This document shows, piece by piece, positions 1-11,358 of a DNA stretch of 64,000 nucleotides. Position numbers and translations under genes: made by a program. A model generated the notes under the pieces. It did not search any database. It was not told the DNA's origin and worked only from the letters and a program-made list of their open reading frames with translations. Origin of the DNA: Purshia tridentata (lineage: Eukaryota; Streptophyta; Magnoliopsida; Rosales; Rosaceae); the NCBI GenBank assembly GCA_003254885.1, contig QANT01007323.1:123813-187812 (forward strand). Reading direction: 5' to 3'. How positions within the stretch are numbered: position 1 is the first letter of the stretch; each line of letters opens with the position of its first letter.

Positions 1-1017
1 GACAAGGCACCACAGTGGGTTTTGTCAGAACTTGAAGGCATGGAGTTTGATGTTCAAATTCAGAAGTCAAAACAAGTAAAGGAGGGTAGAGGTGAGCCTA
101 GAAAATATTATCATAAAATAGATAGCCGGGCGTCGATTTTCATGCCAAATTTATTCCAGAGTGACCTACTCGGTCAAATTGAACTCCTGCTTTTTTTCTA
201 AACTTATTCAATCTAATATTCACTTTTTCACTCCTCGTCAATTTAGGTGATGCATCAAAGGCTGCAGCATTTGAGCGGAAGGATAATGTTGAATTAAATA
301 GGATTGATGACTCAACTCCAGAATCGGTCCAACCTAAGTTAGATTCTAGGACATTTAATCAGAAATCTATATCAGACATTCATGAAAGTAATTACTTGAT
401 CATTGAAGGATTTCACATTTCATCTTTTGGTTCTAGGTCGACTTGATTAATAAAGGTTTAAAGTGTTTTACCAATTCTAAATTTCTAATCCTCGTTACTG
501 ACAACAAAGGAGGGATTGACTTGTTTTTCAGCCCGTTTGAGGAAAGATGGGGACTCCACGTTAGGTTCTTGGAGAGACCTTCTTGATAATCCAAAAGAAT
601 GGTGGGATTACCGTAAAAACAAGCTCAATGGATTGGTGATGATCCCTTCAAATTTCTTTGTTGTCCGACTGATTTTATGGGTAAAAGATGACATTATTGT
701 CTCCTTTACAGGTAAAGCCACACTACCCTGATTTCAAGCATAAGGATGGTGGTGATCCAATCTGGCTTAACAAGGCACCACAGTGGGTTTTGTCAGAACT
801 TGAAGGCATGGAGTTTGATGTTCAAATTCAGAAGTCAAAACAAGTAACGGAGGGTAAAGGTGAGCCAAAAGTTTATCATAAAATAGATAGTTGGGCATTC
901 ATTTTCATGCCAAATTTATTCCAGAGTGACCTACTTGGTCAAATTGAACTCCTGCTTTTTTTTTTTTCCTTCAATTATTCAATCTGATATCCACTTTTTC
1001 ACTCCCTGTCAATTTAG
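1..1017 (+). repeat. Internal exon-plus-intron duplication in the OSB gene (1-246 and about 769-1017)
   Basis: The block from the KAPQWVLSELEG coding segment through the following intron to its 3' acceptor occurs twice, at 1-246 and about 769-1017. The intron copies are almost as similar as the exon copies, sharing for example ttccagagtgacctac and actttttcactcc. This points to a recent in-place duplication rather than old protein repeats. In the second copy the intron stays open in the exon frame for about 40 codons. Confidence 0.85.
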
Positions 1018-1281
1018 GTGAGGAATCCTGGAAGGACTTGGTGGAGAACCCAGATAAGTGGTGGGATAATAGATTGCGTAAGGTAAGCATTTAGGTTGTG
1101 ATCTGTCTTTCGTGTTCTCCTCCATTGCTTCTCTAATTAATTTGTTGCCTTGCTACTTTTATATTCACAGCTGAAAGAAAAATCTCCGGACTTTAAGCAC
1201 AAAGAAACTGGTGAAGCGCTCTGGCTTAGCAGTTCACCAACATGGGTTCTATCGAAGTTGCCACCTTTAAAAAGTCAGTAG
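1..1281 (+). CDS. OSB-type organellar ssDNA-binding protein, 3' part (5' end outside window)
   Basis: Exons inferred at 1-91, 247-387, 532-635, 712-859, 1018-1082 and 1171-1281; all joins keep one frame and use GT-AG borders, ending at TAG 1279-1281. The protein carries repeated PDF motifs typical of plant OSB proteins: a partial one in exon 1 (KAPQWVLSELEGMEFDVQ), one spanning exons 3-4 (SWRDLLDNPKEWWDYR, then PDFKHKDGGDPIWLNKAPQW), and a last one over exons 5-6 (SWKDLVENPDKWWDNR, then SPDFKHKETGEALWL). OSB proteins bind single-stranded DNA in mitochondria or plastids and limit illegitimate recombination of organelle DNA (family knowledge). The targeting peptide and OB-fold would lie upstream of the window. 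The 247-387 exon is a low-complexity linker between PDF units. Which OSB paralogue this is cannot be told from the C-terminus alone. Confidence 0.85.
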
Positions 1282-1760
1282 GATGTGACAAATGACAATA
1301 GGAATACCCCTTTCCCTTGAGACATGCAAGCATCTGTTGTGTTTGAAAAAATTTTGGAAATGAATTTTAGCGCTCCTGATATTTCAGTTATGGTCATGTT
1401 TTTATAGCTTATTGTGACTGTTTATGTTCTGTATTAGTTTAGTCTGGACAGGCGCAAAGCATATAGCATTCAAACCAATGACAAAATGCATAGAGAATTG
1501 AAAAGAAAAGTGTCATGTATTTTGTCGCCGCTCGTGATCATGGTCATTGGTGATTCTAGATTATCTAGAAAATCTATTTTATATCCAAGAATAAAATTTC
1601 AAAAATTTCGAAAAAATGTTTTTCTGAAGTTTGAAATATTATCCAATTAAGATGATTAAAATTATAATTGTTTTAGTTTAAATTTTTATCAAAAGTAAAA
1701 TTATGTTAAAAAATCTTTTCATATGTTTTAATCAACAAAACTTGTATTCTTTATTTATAT
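1282..1760. other. OSB 3' flank
   Basis: Presumed 3' UTR and downstream DNA of the OSB gene, turning strongly AT-rich after about 1560. No coding potential is visible. Confidence 0.5.
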
Positions 1761-2643
1761 GGAATAATTAGAAATAGGTCCAATTTTAAAGTGTTATTTA
1801 AACTAAAATTATATAGAAATTTAGATTAATATTTAAATTTAATTTTTTAGACTGAGGTCTAAAAAATAGACTTTTAAAAATTTTGATTCAGATTATTTTT
1901 TAAAATTAAGATAATTAATATGAATTAATTTTTAAAATTAAAGATAATATCTGTTCATATATATTTAATTAAAATATTCAAAATTATCTAGTTTTATATT
2001 TTTTAATTTGAAATAATAAATGATAATATCCGTTTATATTATATAATAAAAAATAATCAAACAAGTAAGAGAAAAAATAAAAATATATATAGGTATATTT
2101 CAATTGTACCAATATTTGGGTTGGTATATATATATATATTCGAGCTGCTTTATTTCCTGAGTTTTGAGGGTAAATTTTATCTTTTCATATCATCCCCTTA
2201 TAGGGTATAAAATGTGTTCGATAGAAACGTTATGTTAGGGTTTAGCTCTGGGATTTTGGACGAAGTCCAAAATCCTAGAGCTAAACCATAACATAAAAGC
2301 CGACAAACCATAGCTGATCGATTAATTGGTACAATTGAAATGTATTTACAAATCAAAATCAATCCTTCGTTTGGTACAGTTAAATCCTATAATTAATTAT
2401 AGGATAATATGATAATATTAATTAGGATATATAATATAATATTATAATATTAAAGTGATATACAATTATAATAATATTAGGATAATATTAAAATTTACAT
2501 ATCATTAATTTTAGGATAATATTACATATTTTTTAAATAAAAAACATCTGAATAATATTTTTGAAACTTAGTTAAAAATAAAAAAATATTAAAATATTAA
2601 TCTAAGAAAAAAGAAAAAATTGAACCGGTATATAAATCACCCT
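1761..2643 (+). mobile_element. TIR-like, partly palindromic repeat, copy 1
   Basis: This about 0.88-kb AT-rich block is repeated in reverse orientation at 34892-35808. The homology begins at ggaataattagaaataggtc and ends at tatataaatcaccc, with unrelated flanks beyond. The two ends resemble inverted copies of each other around gtccaatttt/ggttcaatttt, and TTAGATTAAT occurs near both. The centre holds a strong hairpin (arms about 2229-2262 and 2266-2296, both containing tttagctct/agagctaaa) nested between inverted copies of tttcaattgtaccaat (about 2098-2113 and 2325-2340). There is no transposase, so it is probably a non-autonomous DNA element. I do not recognise the family, and no clear target-site duplication could be fixed. 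Confidence 0.7.
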
Positions 2644-4619
2644 ATTTATATTTATGCGGACTGGATTAGTACTTGCTTCAAATCTTTCCATTCAAGCCGG
2701 TCAATTAGAAGTTGTGGTCTTTTCACAGAAAAGCAGGATTTTTTTATTTTCTAAGCCAAAAGAAGGCTAATTAATTGGTACGACTGTAAGAGCATAGGTT
2801 CTAAGGAAAATTATATCAGCTCCAAAATCACAATGTAGGGGTGAAGTCTGTCTTTTCCTTTTGCTTTTTTAACCTTTTAAGAGTATAATATTACTTTGTG
2901 GCCGCGAATGCTTTACCAATTATTGTTCTAATTGAAGTGTTTAAAGTTTGTACCTTCTTTTCTGAATGGTAATTTGCAATGATTAATTGGAGTAGCCGGT
3001 AGAGATTCTTGAGCGGCCATTTGTAAAATTAATTCTTCTAAAATACCCCCACTAGTTTTTATTATTTAACATCTCGAACACTTTTACTTTTACACACAAA
3101 TGTTATGAATTCATCACTATTTTTACTATATACTAGAGTGATCTGTACAAAATTTAACGCTTTATTTTTTTATTTTTTATATATAGGATAAATAATTGTG
3201 ACATCTGAAACAATTTTAACTTTATAAACTTACAGTAATAATGATAAATAAATAATGAAAAATCTTAGTTGCTAACTTGCTACTTGCATAGTTGCATTTG
3301 AACAAGGAGAAAATGTTTTTTTATTTTTTATTATTTTGAGAAAATGATGGAAGAAACTTTGGACTGGTTGCGCATGAGGCATGGCATGAAACGATAAGAA
3401 GAGGAGAGAGGAAACTTGTGCATCATTTCTTTTTTTGTGGGGTGTGTGTTGTGTGGTGACGTAACGGGTGGGGCAAATCGATGCTTTATCTCTCTCTACT
3501 ATTTTAGTTTTTACGCTTTCCTTTTTAATAAAAAAAATTCAATCTTTGTTATCCCATACAACGGCAGTAGGAAAGCAGTTCTTACACGGGCACCTGAACT
3601 ATACCACGTGTAGGGAACACATATTTTTATTTTAGTTTGTATTTATCTGATTTCTTATGCTTCATAAGATTTGGGTATGAATTCACATGTGGCATCTTTG
3701 ATTGGCGTCTGATCACATGCGAAATCTGACTCAAATTTATAATATAACAAGACATGATGCACTATGTCTACGTTTCATTTGAAGAGTCTACATTTCCTAT
3801 AATGTGTGCATCCTAATTGTCCAAATACTCTTGTGAATGAGCATGAATGAAATACATGATAAACTAATGAATAATACAACCAATTATATAATAAATGCAT
3901 CAAATAAGAGTTTATTGATATAATGAGCTGATCTTTTCCTAGACATTTTATACATTATATTGTTATACTTTTAAACAACAATTTGGTAACATAATCACTA
4001 TCGTATTTAGTTTTGTCAACTTATTTTATCTTTTTTTTTTGCGATTCATTTCATATTTTCTTAAAATATAAAATAAAATTTGTGAATACTCTTAATTTTA
4101 AAATTTTAGACCAAATTGACAAAAAAAATTGAACGTTCAAAAGAAAAAAAAAATGAAAATGCTGAGCGCTCGACAAAGTGCAAGTCACCACAATGGATAC
4201 TATTCCTATAATTGAATATTTATTAATCTAATAACAGAATAATTTATTTATAAAAAAAAATCATAAATCCCAAATGGGCGTGACCTCACAGAATTTTTTC
4301 CCAAATCCCTCTCTCTCTCTAGTTTAAACATATCATTAAATCTGACATTTCTTCTTCAACACTCTCTCTCTACTTTTAAACCTCATTAAACCCCCAACTT
4401 TTCCTTTTTCTCTCTCTCTCTAAAGGAAACCAGTGAGAGGAGAACTTGACAGATCAGAGAGAGAGAACGCTTGCTCACACACATCAACTCCCAGAAATCC
4501 CAAAAATAAATAAATAAAAAGCACTGCAAAATCTCTGTCCGTCTCTCTGAAACCATAAGCTAGTCTGAGCAAAAAAGCAAAGCAAAGCGCAAGGTCCCAG
4601 AATAAGAAGAAGGTGGAAA
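2644..4619. other. Intergenic DNA and presumed VAMP72 promoter/leader
   Basis: No convincing coding sequence. The last 350 bases contain CT-rich tracts (about 4309-4322, 4363-4371, 4411-4422) like the pyrimidine-rich core promoter and 5' UTR tracts common in plants, just before the VAMP72 start. The open frames at 3416-3613 and 4420-4656 are not supported by homology. Confidence 0.45.
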
Positions 4620-6667
4620 ATGGCGAAGAAGTCACTGATCTACGCGTTCGTAGCACGAGGGACTGTGATTCTCGCAGAGTACACGGAATTCAGTGGCAAT
4701 TTCAATTCCATAGCGTTTCAGTGCCTCCAGAAACTTCCTGCTACCAACAACAAGTTCACCTACAACTGCGACGGCCACACCTTCAATTACCTCGTCGACA
4801 ATGGCTACAGTATGTGCTTTTTATTTCTCTTTTCTCCGTTTGTTTCCCGAGAAAATTCCATCGCAACAAAATGAGAGTAAAAGCTTTTGTTTAGTGTTGT
4901 ATTGATTATCGATTTGTTCATGCTCGCTAGCCGAAGTGAAATTGAGGCTCAGTATTGATGCTTCTTAGATCTGTTCTTGATGTTGATGATAGGATTCGTT
5001 TCGTAAATTTTGAGTTCCACCGCTGATTTTCGGTTTCTGTGTATTAGATTTTTGGATCTTGGATCTTATGCTTATATTTCAAGATATGCTCATTGCTATT
5101 TTGCTACTCAAGCATGCATGAGTGAGTGAATGCATTTTCCGTGTGATCCGATTTCAATTGGATGTTGAAGTTCTTAGGATATTTGGAATTCATATGTTTT
5201 CCTTCATGAATCACAAAGTTTTAATACTCCGATTTCTGACAATTGGTTTTATTTTAGTCGACATCTAAAATGTTCAAAGAATATTAATTTGTTGAGTTAT
5301 CTTCATCATCTTATATCTTATAATTGAGTATTTTTAAATTAAAAAATTACTACTACCTTATTCAATCGGTACACTGACCTAAGGTTTTCCTTGTTGCAGC
5401 ATTTTGTGTGGTTGCAGAGGAATCATCTGGAAGACAAGTACCTATTGCTTTTTTGGAGCGTGTCAAAGATGACTTTGTTTCAAAATATGGTGGTGGAAAG
5501 GCTGCTACAGCTCCTGCCAACAGCCTTAACAAGGAATTCGGGTATTATACGTGATTAGGAATGTGAAAGACGTGCTAATTAGATTTGTCTGGTTAAAATA
5601 GCTGATTTGCTTTTCCATACATTGCAGGTCAAAATTGAAGGAACATATGCAATACTGTGTTGATCATCCTGATGAGATAAGCAAGCTTGCAAAGGTGAAG
5701 GCCCAGGTTTCAGAAGTTAAAGGTGTTATGATGGAGAATATTGAGAAGGTAGACAGCCTCAGTTTATCTGTACCAATTACTTGTGCTTATTAGACTGTTT
5801 TCCATGGATGGGATATAATTTTATTGACTCCAATTGCCTTGAGGCATCTAAACATGTTTGTAAGCATGTGCACACTTGTGTGTGTTGTTAGAACCGAAGT
5901 TACCTACAACATTGGGCGGTGTGACACAAGTAATGGTAGTTGGGAAGTGTTATGTGGTAAATTGTTTCCTCAAGATGCCTTTTTCATACCTTGTTTGTTG
6001 ACATATTGTGGTATAACCCTCTCAAGCGGTCATTTGCGTTTTGATGCAGGTTTTGGATAGAGGGGAAAAGATAGAGCTTCTAGTTGATAAGACTGAGAAC
6101 CTTCATAATCAGGTCCTCTCTCTCTCTCTCTCTCTCTCACAGCTTTCTCTTATCTCTCTCTGATCTCTGATGTGGATGCTGCCCATGCTTTATGCACATA
6201 TTACTGTGAATTTTTAAACCTGAAAGAACCAACCTTTTTCCTACTTTTTGTTGAGTTTATAATTACCTTCCACGGTTATTGAAGTCTAATTTTGAGGCTA
6301 TGCTTTGGGGTAATTTAATATTTGCATGATCTTATGAGTCATTGAGTAGTTATCTGTGAAAGTTGTTCCCTATGTGATTGGCATGCCACTAGCGTAAGTT
6401 CTTAGCAGGTTGACGACTCATTTAAAAATTAGTTCACTTTTCAAGATTTTGTTTATTTTGAAAGAATTGTAATTTTGGGTGTCATACTTACTGGGGAAGT
6501 AATTGATCTGCTTGCAGGCACAGGACTTCCGGAATGTAGGGACTAAAATGCGGAGGAAGATGTGGCTGCAGAACATGAAGGTCAAGCTTATTGTTTTGGG
6601 AATTCTGATTGCATTGATCCTTATCATAATCCTATCTGCTTGCAAAGGTTTCAACTGTGGAAAATGA
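4620..6667 (+). CDS. Longin-type R-SNARE, VAMP72 family
   Basis: Five exons, 4620-4809, 5400-5541, 5628-5748, 6050-6112 and 6518-6667, give 221 residues, the usual VAMP72 length. The protein starts [20 protein letters not shown] with a longin domain (about 1-110, including [18 protein letters not shown]). An R-SNARE helix follows (about 125-185), with the zero-layer arginine in [18 protein letters not shown], and a C-terminal membrane anchor ([18 protein letters not shown]) ends in a short Cys-containing tail, [12 protein letters not shown]72 proteins are secretory-vesicle SNAREs that pair with plasma-membrane syntaxins and SNAP33-type Qbc-SNAREs in secretion, cell-plate formation and defence (family knowledge). 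The ATG lies in a good context after a CT-rich leader. It resembles VAMP721/722/725/726; the exact orthologue is uncertain. The protein looks intact. Confidence 0.93.
6117..6138 (+). repeat. (CT)n microsatellite in VAMP72 intron 4
   Basis: About 11 CT units begin five bases after the donor site of intron 4 (6113-6517). Confidence 0.9.
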
Positions 6668-7475
6668 AAATTTGCCCTCCTTAAGAAGAGCTTTTCTTTT
6701 GATCCAAACTTTTGCCATTATATTATGTATTGTTATAAGAGAAAGATCAAATATCGGTTGCAACTCTGTACTTGGTAAAATAGTAGTGATTTCCAGATAG
6801 ATGTGGCACAGATGAACTTATTTTTTTGTGAATGGGATTCTCTATATGATGTTACTACTTTGTTATAAGAATGCTTTGCGAAGAAATGAAGTTGCTTTGG
6901 TTCAAAGCTTTTGTCACATCTTCAAGCGCAATGCTCATGAATTAGGCCTGTGTATGTGCGTGTTTTTTTTTTCTTTCTTATTCTAACATTAAAGTGTAAT
7001 AAGCTCCTGCAGAAACTTGAGCAAACAAGTCTTTGATTTCCCATTCTAATTTTAATTTGACCTAGGAGTTGACTGGTTGTGAGTTCCGGACACTTTGATT
7101 TGTCGCATGGGATGCATTGGCATTTAGATCAACATGTACTATGGATGTAGCATCTGGCATTCATCCATTCCATTTACACAGCAAAGTTCAATTCCATTCT
7201 AGAGAGAGCACAATATACAACATTGGTTACACAAACAAGTGAAGCCAACCATGTTTCAGTGAGAGTACCCTAACGAATACTGATGCCCTTATAAATTTTG
7301 AAGACGACAAAGTAGACTCTCACCTACCCAGACCTCATGGTAAACAGTTCCACTGTGACTTAATAAACCGGTGCACGTCATCTGTTCGAACTCTGGCAAT
7401 GTGTATTCTTAACCAATGCAGAAAATATAGCAACCTCAAAAACATATGAACGTTTTTTGTTTATCAAAAATACTC
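6668..7475. other. 3' UTRs between convergent VAMP72 and TAF8-like genes
   Basis: The two genes converge here. The stretch should contain both 3' UTRs and polyadenylation regions. Nothing else is recognised. Confidence 0.5.
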
Positions 7476-8369
7476 TTATGTTTTATCATCATCATCATCA
7501 TCATCATCATCAACTTCCTGAATTCTAGTATTGACATTGTGACCATTTTTACTATTATTCCAACACACCCTTTTCCCTCCTCTACATATCCCACTCCTCA
7601 ACTTCACACCCAAACCACCCGCCCTCCTCCTCTCCTCCTCGACCCCTCCAATCCTAAACCTCACTCGCCCCCTTCTATTCCTATCCCTCAATTCCAAGCA
7701 AAACATATTCCCACCATCTCCATTCCCATTCCCACTACCACTCTCTCCCACAACACCATCATTCTCAACCAACAACTCCTCCCACAACTCCTCTCCATTC
7801 CTCCTCTTCACAACCGACTTCTTCACATCCGGAAAACCTGGTAGCCATCTCGGGACATGAAAACTCCCCCCGGAATCGCTTTCCCGCGGAATTGGAATCG
7901 ACGTTTCTGCACCCATTCCCTCGCGCCTCGGAATCGGCCTGGCAAATGGGGTTTCATTGATTAGCTTAACAAAGTTGGCGATGTCAATCAAAACGCCTGA
8001 ACCCAAAAGGCAGTACTCGATTTGGTGAAGCCTGGAAGCGCCTGCGAAGCCCTGCACAGACTGCAAGTCACAGAGGGCGTTGGCGAAGTCGAATACGTTA
8101 GAGTCGGTGCGATTGGCCTCGGCGGTGTAAGAAGCCGAGGCCTTGGCTATGGTCTGGAGGTACTTGATGGCGACGTGGGTCAGGGTTTGGATGGCGGAAA
8201 GCTTGGTTTTTCTGAACCCAATCGACTGACAGATCTGAGACACTGCGATTCTGGCTATGGCGAATGAGAACTCTGATGGGTTTGGATCTTCTGTCGGTGT
8301 TGGGGTTAACTCGTCTTTTAGGGGTTTGCGTTTTTGTTTCTTTGGTTTTGGTTTTGGTCTTGGGGTCAT
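7476..8369 (-). CDS. TAF8-like histone-fold (Bromo_TP) protein, single exon
   Basis: An uninterrupted 297-codon frame. Residues about 33-105 form a histone-fold of the bromodomain-associated/TAF8 type (FAIARIAVSQICQSIGF, then LTHVAIKYLQTIAKAS, then DSNVFDFANALCDL). A proline-containing segment follows (NETPFARPIPRRE, then FHVPRWLPGFPDVK), as in TAF8-like proteins. The N-terminus is Lys/Pro-rich. The C-terminal third is low-complexity, Gly/Arg-rich, and ends in about nine aspartates encoded by a (CAT)n/(GAT)n microsatellite. TAF8 pairs with TAF10 in TFIID; whether this divergent intronless member does so is inferred. The start at 8369 was chosen because the histone-fold frame is open from there; the leader just upstream is a CACCAT-type repeat. 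It may alternatively belong to the wider plant Bromo_TP family rather than being a core TAF8. Confidence 0.8.
   Translation of the reverse strand: MTPRPKPKPKKQKRKPLKDELTPTPTEDPNPSEFSFAIARIAVSQICQSIGFRKTKLSAIQTLTHVAIKYLQTIAKASASYTAEANRTDSNVFDFANALCDLQSVQGFAGASRLHQIEYCLLGSGVLIDIANFVKLINETPFARPIPRREGMGAETSIPIPRESDSGGSFHVPRWLPGFPDVKKSVVKRRNGEELWEELLVENDGVVGESGSGNGNGDGGNMFCLELRDRNRRGRVRFRIGGVEEERRRAGGLGVKLRSGICRGGKRVCWNNSKNGHNVNTRIQEVDDDDDDDDDKT
7484..7512 (+). repeat. (CAT)n trinucleotide repeat encoding a poly-Asp tail
   Basis: A run of CAT units on the plus strand reads as consecutive Asp codons at the C-terminus of the minus-strand TAF8-like protein, so its length probably varies between alleles. 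Confidence 0.9.
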
Positions 8370-11080
8370 GGTGGTGGTGATGGTGATGGTGATGGAGGAG
8401 AGGATTTATGTGTCTGGCAGATGATGTTTGATTGGTTCTTCCTTCTTCCAAACCCTAAACTGTGGGAGAAAGTTTGGGTTTTTAACACATGAGGGATTAG
8501 GAGGAGCAAATAGGAGAGAGTTTCGAAACTTGGACCTGTAAAATCAAAACGCTTGCTACTTTGGCGCTGGGTTAAGTTGTAACTTGTACGTTGGCCAAAA
8601 ACAAAAAAAAAAGTTATAACTTGGACGATAACATAACAGTCATCTGGTTTTTATTAATTTTCCTTCTAATATGAAACTTTTGTACTTTTTTCTTAGTATA
8701 TATTTGAATGGAATGATTCAAAGTATAAGTATTTGTATTTCAAAATAAGGATAAAATAATTATTTTACACCAGATTAATAAAGTTCTATTTTGATCCAAA
8801 AAAACAATAAGGATAACATAGCTGTTAAAAAGATTGTACATGTTCATATACAATATGTATTTCAAATAACAAGATACAATATATTTCAAATTTATTTTAA
8901 ATAATTACATATAAAAAACCTTTGAAATTCATATATTTCAAATTTAGGTTTCCCACAAATGCAAGTTATTCAAGTTATCTCATGAGATGGTTTCTCTATG
9001 TTGGGCCTTTGTGACACGATTTCTCTGAATTGTATGACCCTATTTTGGGATCTCTCTGATCTCTTTGTTTTAAGATGATTTTGATGCCTATAAATAAAAT
9101 ATTGCAGGCACGATGCCTCAGTATTCATCTCCTCCACTAGTCCCTCGCCGACGATGCTTTTGAATTGGTGGTTCGTGCCAAGAAAGCCCTTGAGTTCACC
9201 TTCTTTGGAATTGTTATGGTAAGGCCATTACCGACCGATACCGATCAGCCTTCATTGATGTCAAGACTATTGGAAACCAATGTGTTTCGGTGCGGCGGCT
9301 GTTCCAAACCTCCCCATTCCACCCCTCCTTGTTGAATGGTATTCAGTTTTGGCAGTTAGTTACCTTACCGAACTCACCCTACTTTTAACATGTTTAATTA
9401 CTTTCATTTTTTAATCATTATCATAATATGTGTGATTTATCCAATTGTTAATTAAGTAGAAACAAATTTTTTGTGAACTTTTTTGTTAATCTTGATTCTT
9501 GACATATTCGTTGACAAAAGAAAAAAACAAGGATTTAGTGTGTAAAAATCATAGGGGTTAGTTTTAGCCCATGTCTACTAACTCTCTCAGACAAAGTTCA
9601 TGATAAGAAGCGATTGCAAAATCCAAGAAGAATAGGCCTCAAACAGAACAATAGCAATAGAGGTGGGAAACACTGCGAACCAAAATCAGAAGTTGAAGTT
9701 CTTGGGCAAGCTAGAGTTGAATGTTCCAACTTGATCTAACACCTGATTGGGCTACCTTGGAAGAACATAAAGTCCTTACAGTCTCTGGGTCATATCACTT
9801 TGGCCCATATTATTTGGGCTATTTTCATTTTCAAGCCTCCCAAAGATTACAAACTTCAGACCCATTTTATTTTACTTTTTAGGTTTTGATTCATGATTCC
9901 ATTTTGGCTTAATGGGTTGTTCTGTATGGAGCTTTTACTATAGTTGTTACGCATCATTTTCAACAGCTATTTATATGATCATATAGGACAAGTACCTCAC
10001 CCTCCTTGACAATGAATTTTGGAACAAATATGGTTGGACCGACTTTATTAGTATGATAGCACAGTCCACCTGCCTCAGCATAATAAAAAAGTTAGAACCC
10101 ATTAATTGGAACAATTGCACCATACCCACCTATGAATTTATTCACATGCCGTAGCTAAGAAAAGAAGAGGTAAAGTCTTGCACATAGACTAATTAAAATT
10201 TAGAAGATTCTTGTATGACATGACCAAGATTCTTGAATTTGGATTCAATGGCATGACTTGGAGGCCATGTTCTGGTCCAGCATTAGCAGCTGATTGATTC
10301 CTTTAGAGCTAAGACATATATAAAGTGTGTGATAAGAGATCACATTACTCTTTCAACTTTTTAAATGCTCGTGGTAGTTGTGCCTAAAGTAACAGCGCTC
10401 ATTTTTCCAAGCTCTCAATAAGTTTTATATATTTATATTCATAGCTCATTGCTGTATATAGATGCTATTAATACAAACATATATAGTCTTGCTTTAGTTT
10501 AGGTCACTTTCCAAGTTTCCATGCCATCCCTCCTTCTCTCTCTCTCTCTCTCTCTCTAGTTCTCTATATTAAAAATATTCATTCTCTTCGTTTTTTGTTT
10601 GTTTAGGATAATCCATTCCATATGGACATCCTTTTACATGTGCACATATGTTGTCACCATTGTTCTTACAAATAGTACGTGTTGGGATGAAGATCATTTT
10701 AAATTCAACTTCAAACGGAGTAGGTGGTTGAATCCTCATTTAAAAGAAAGAAAAAAAAACAAAAAGACAGTTCTCAATATTTAAAATTGTTCATTAATTT
10801 GAGAAAAAAAAAAAACAATTTATTTGTACCACCACAACTCCTAACAGACCAATCCCACCACATAGCAAAACCATCTTCACAACAAGCAATCCATACCTAC
10901 TTGGCCATATCTTTGTAGAATGACAGTCTCTCTCCTACTCCCTTTCTCTCCAATTGAAGTAGAGCCCATAATTTAGCTAATTTTTTGGCCATTGAAGACT
11001 AATTTTCCTAGACTTAAAACTTTTAAGTTTCTTTAAAATGGAAAACAAATAAATGAAAGTAATTCAACAGGATGGGACAA
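8370..11080. other. Intergenic region without a recognisable gene
   Basis: Begins with the promoter and leader of the minus-strand TAF8-like gene, including a GGTGAT-type repeat at about 8369-8396. The rest is AT-rich. The segments 9110-9340 and 9570-9840 are less AT-rich and could be eroded coding or retroelement remnants, but no frame or family is convincing. A (TC)n microsatellite lies at about 10535-10557. Confidence 0.4.
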
Positions 11081-11358
11081 GATGATGGATTTGCACTATA
11101 GATTTTATATGTTGCAATTTAAAAAATATTTATAGGCTTAGCATATGAGATGGTTGTCGGTGAGATATGATTGTGTGTGTATACAAGGCATCTTTCCAAT
11201 TCAACGAAAGAATGGGATGATGGATTTGCACTATAGATTTTATATGTTGCAAATTGCAATTGAAAAAATATTTATAGGCTTAGCATATGAGATGGTTGTC
11301 GGTGAGATATGATTGTGTGTGTGTACAAGGCATCTTTCCAATTCAACGAAAGAATGGG
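11081..11358 (+). repeat. Tandem duplication, two units of about 135-143 bp
   Basis: Unit 1 is about 11081-11215 and unit 2 about 11216-11358. Both start gatgatggatttgcactat and end in tcaacgaaagaatggg. They differ mainly by a small insertion after atgttgcaa and in GT-run length, so the duplication is recent. No function is apparent. Confidence 0.9.

Noticed and set aside
7380-7400. gttcgaactc, T-loop-like motif of a tRNA
   Set aside because: No acceptor stem, D-loop or anticodon arm can be built around it; similar motifs at 16103 and 41566 also fail.
7446-7844. Plus-strand Pro/Thr-rich frame over the TAF8-like gene
   Set aside because: Antisense shadow; the minus-strand frame has a real histone-fold domain.
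9110-9340. Less AT-rich patch with a possible coding trace
   Set aside because: No frame longer than a few tens of codons and no recognisable motif.
9570-9840. Possible retroelement or pseudogene remnant (trace TLEEHKV-like)
   Set aside because: Too short and frameshifted; no reverse transcriptase, integrase or LTR landmarks are visible.
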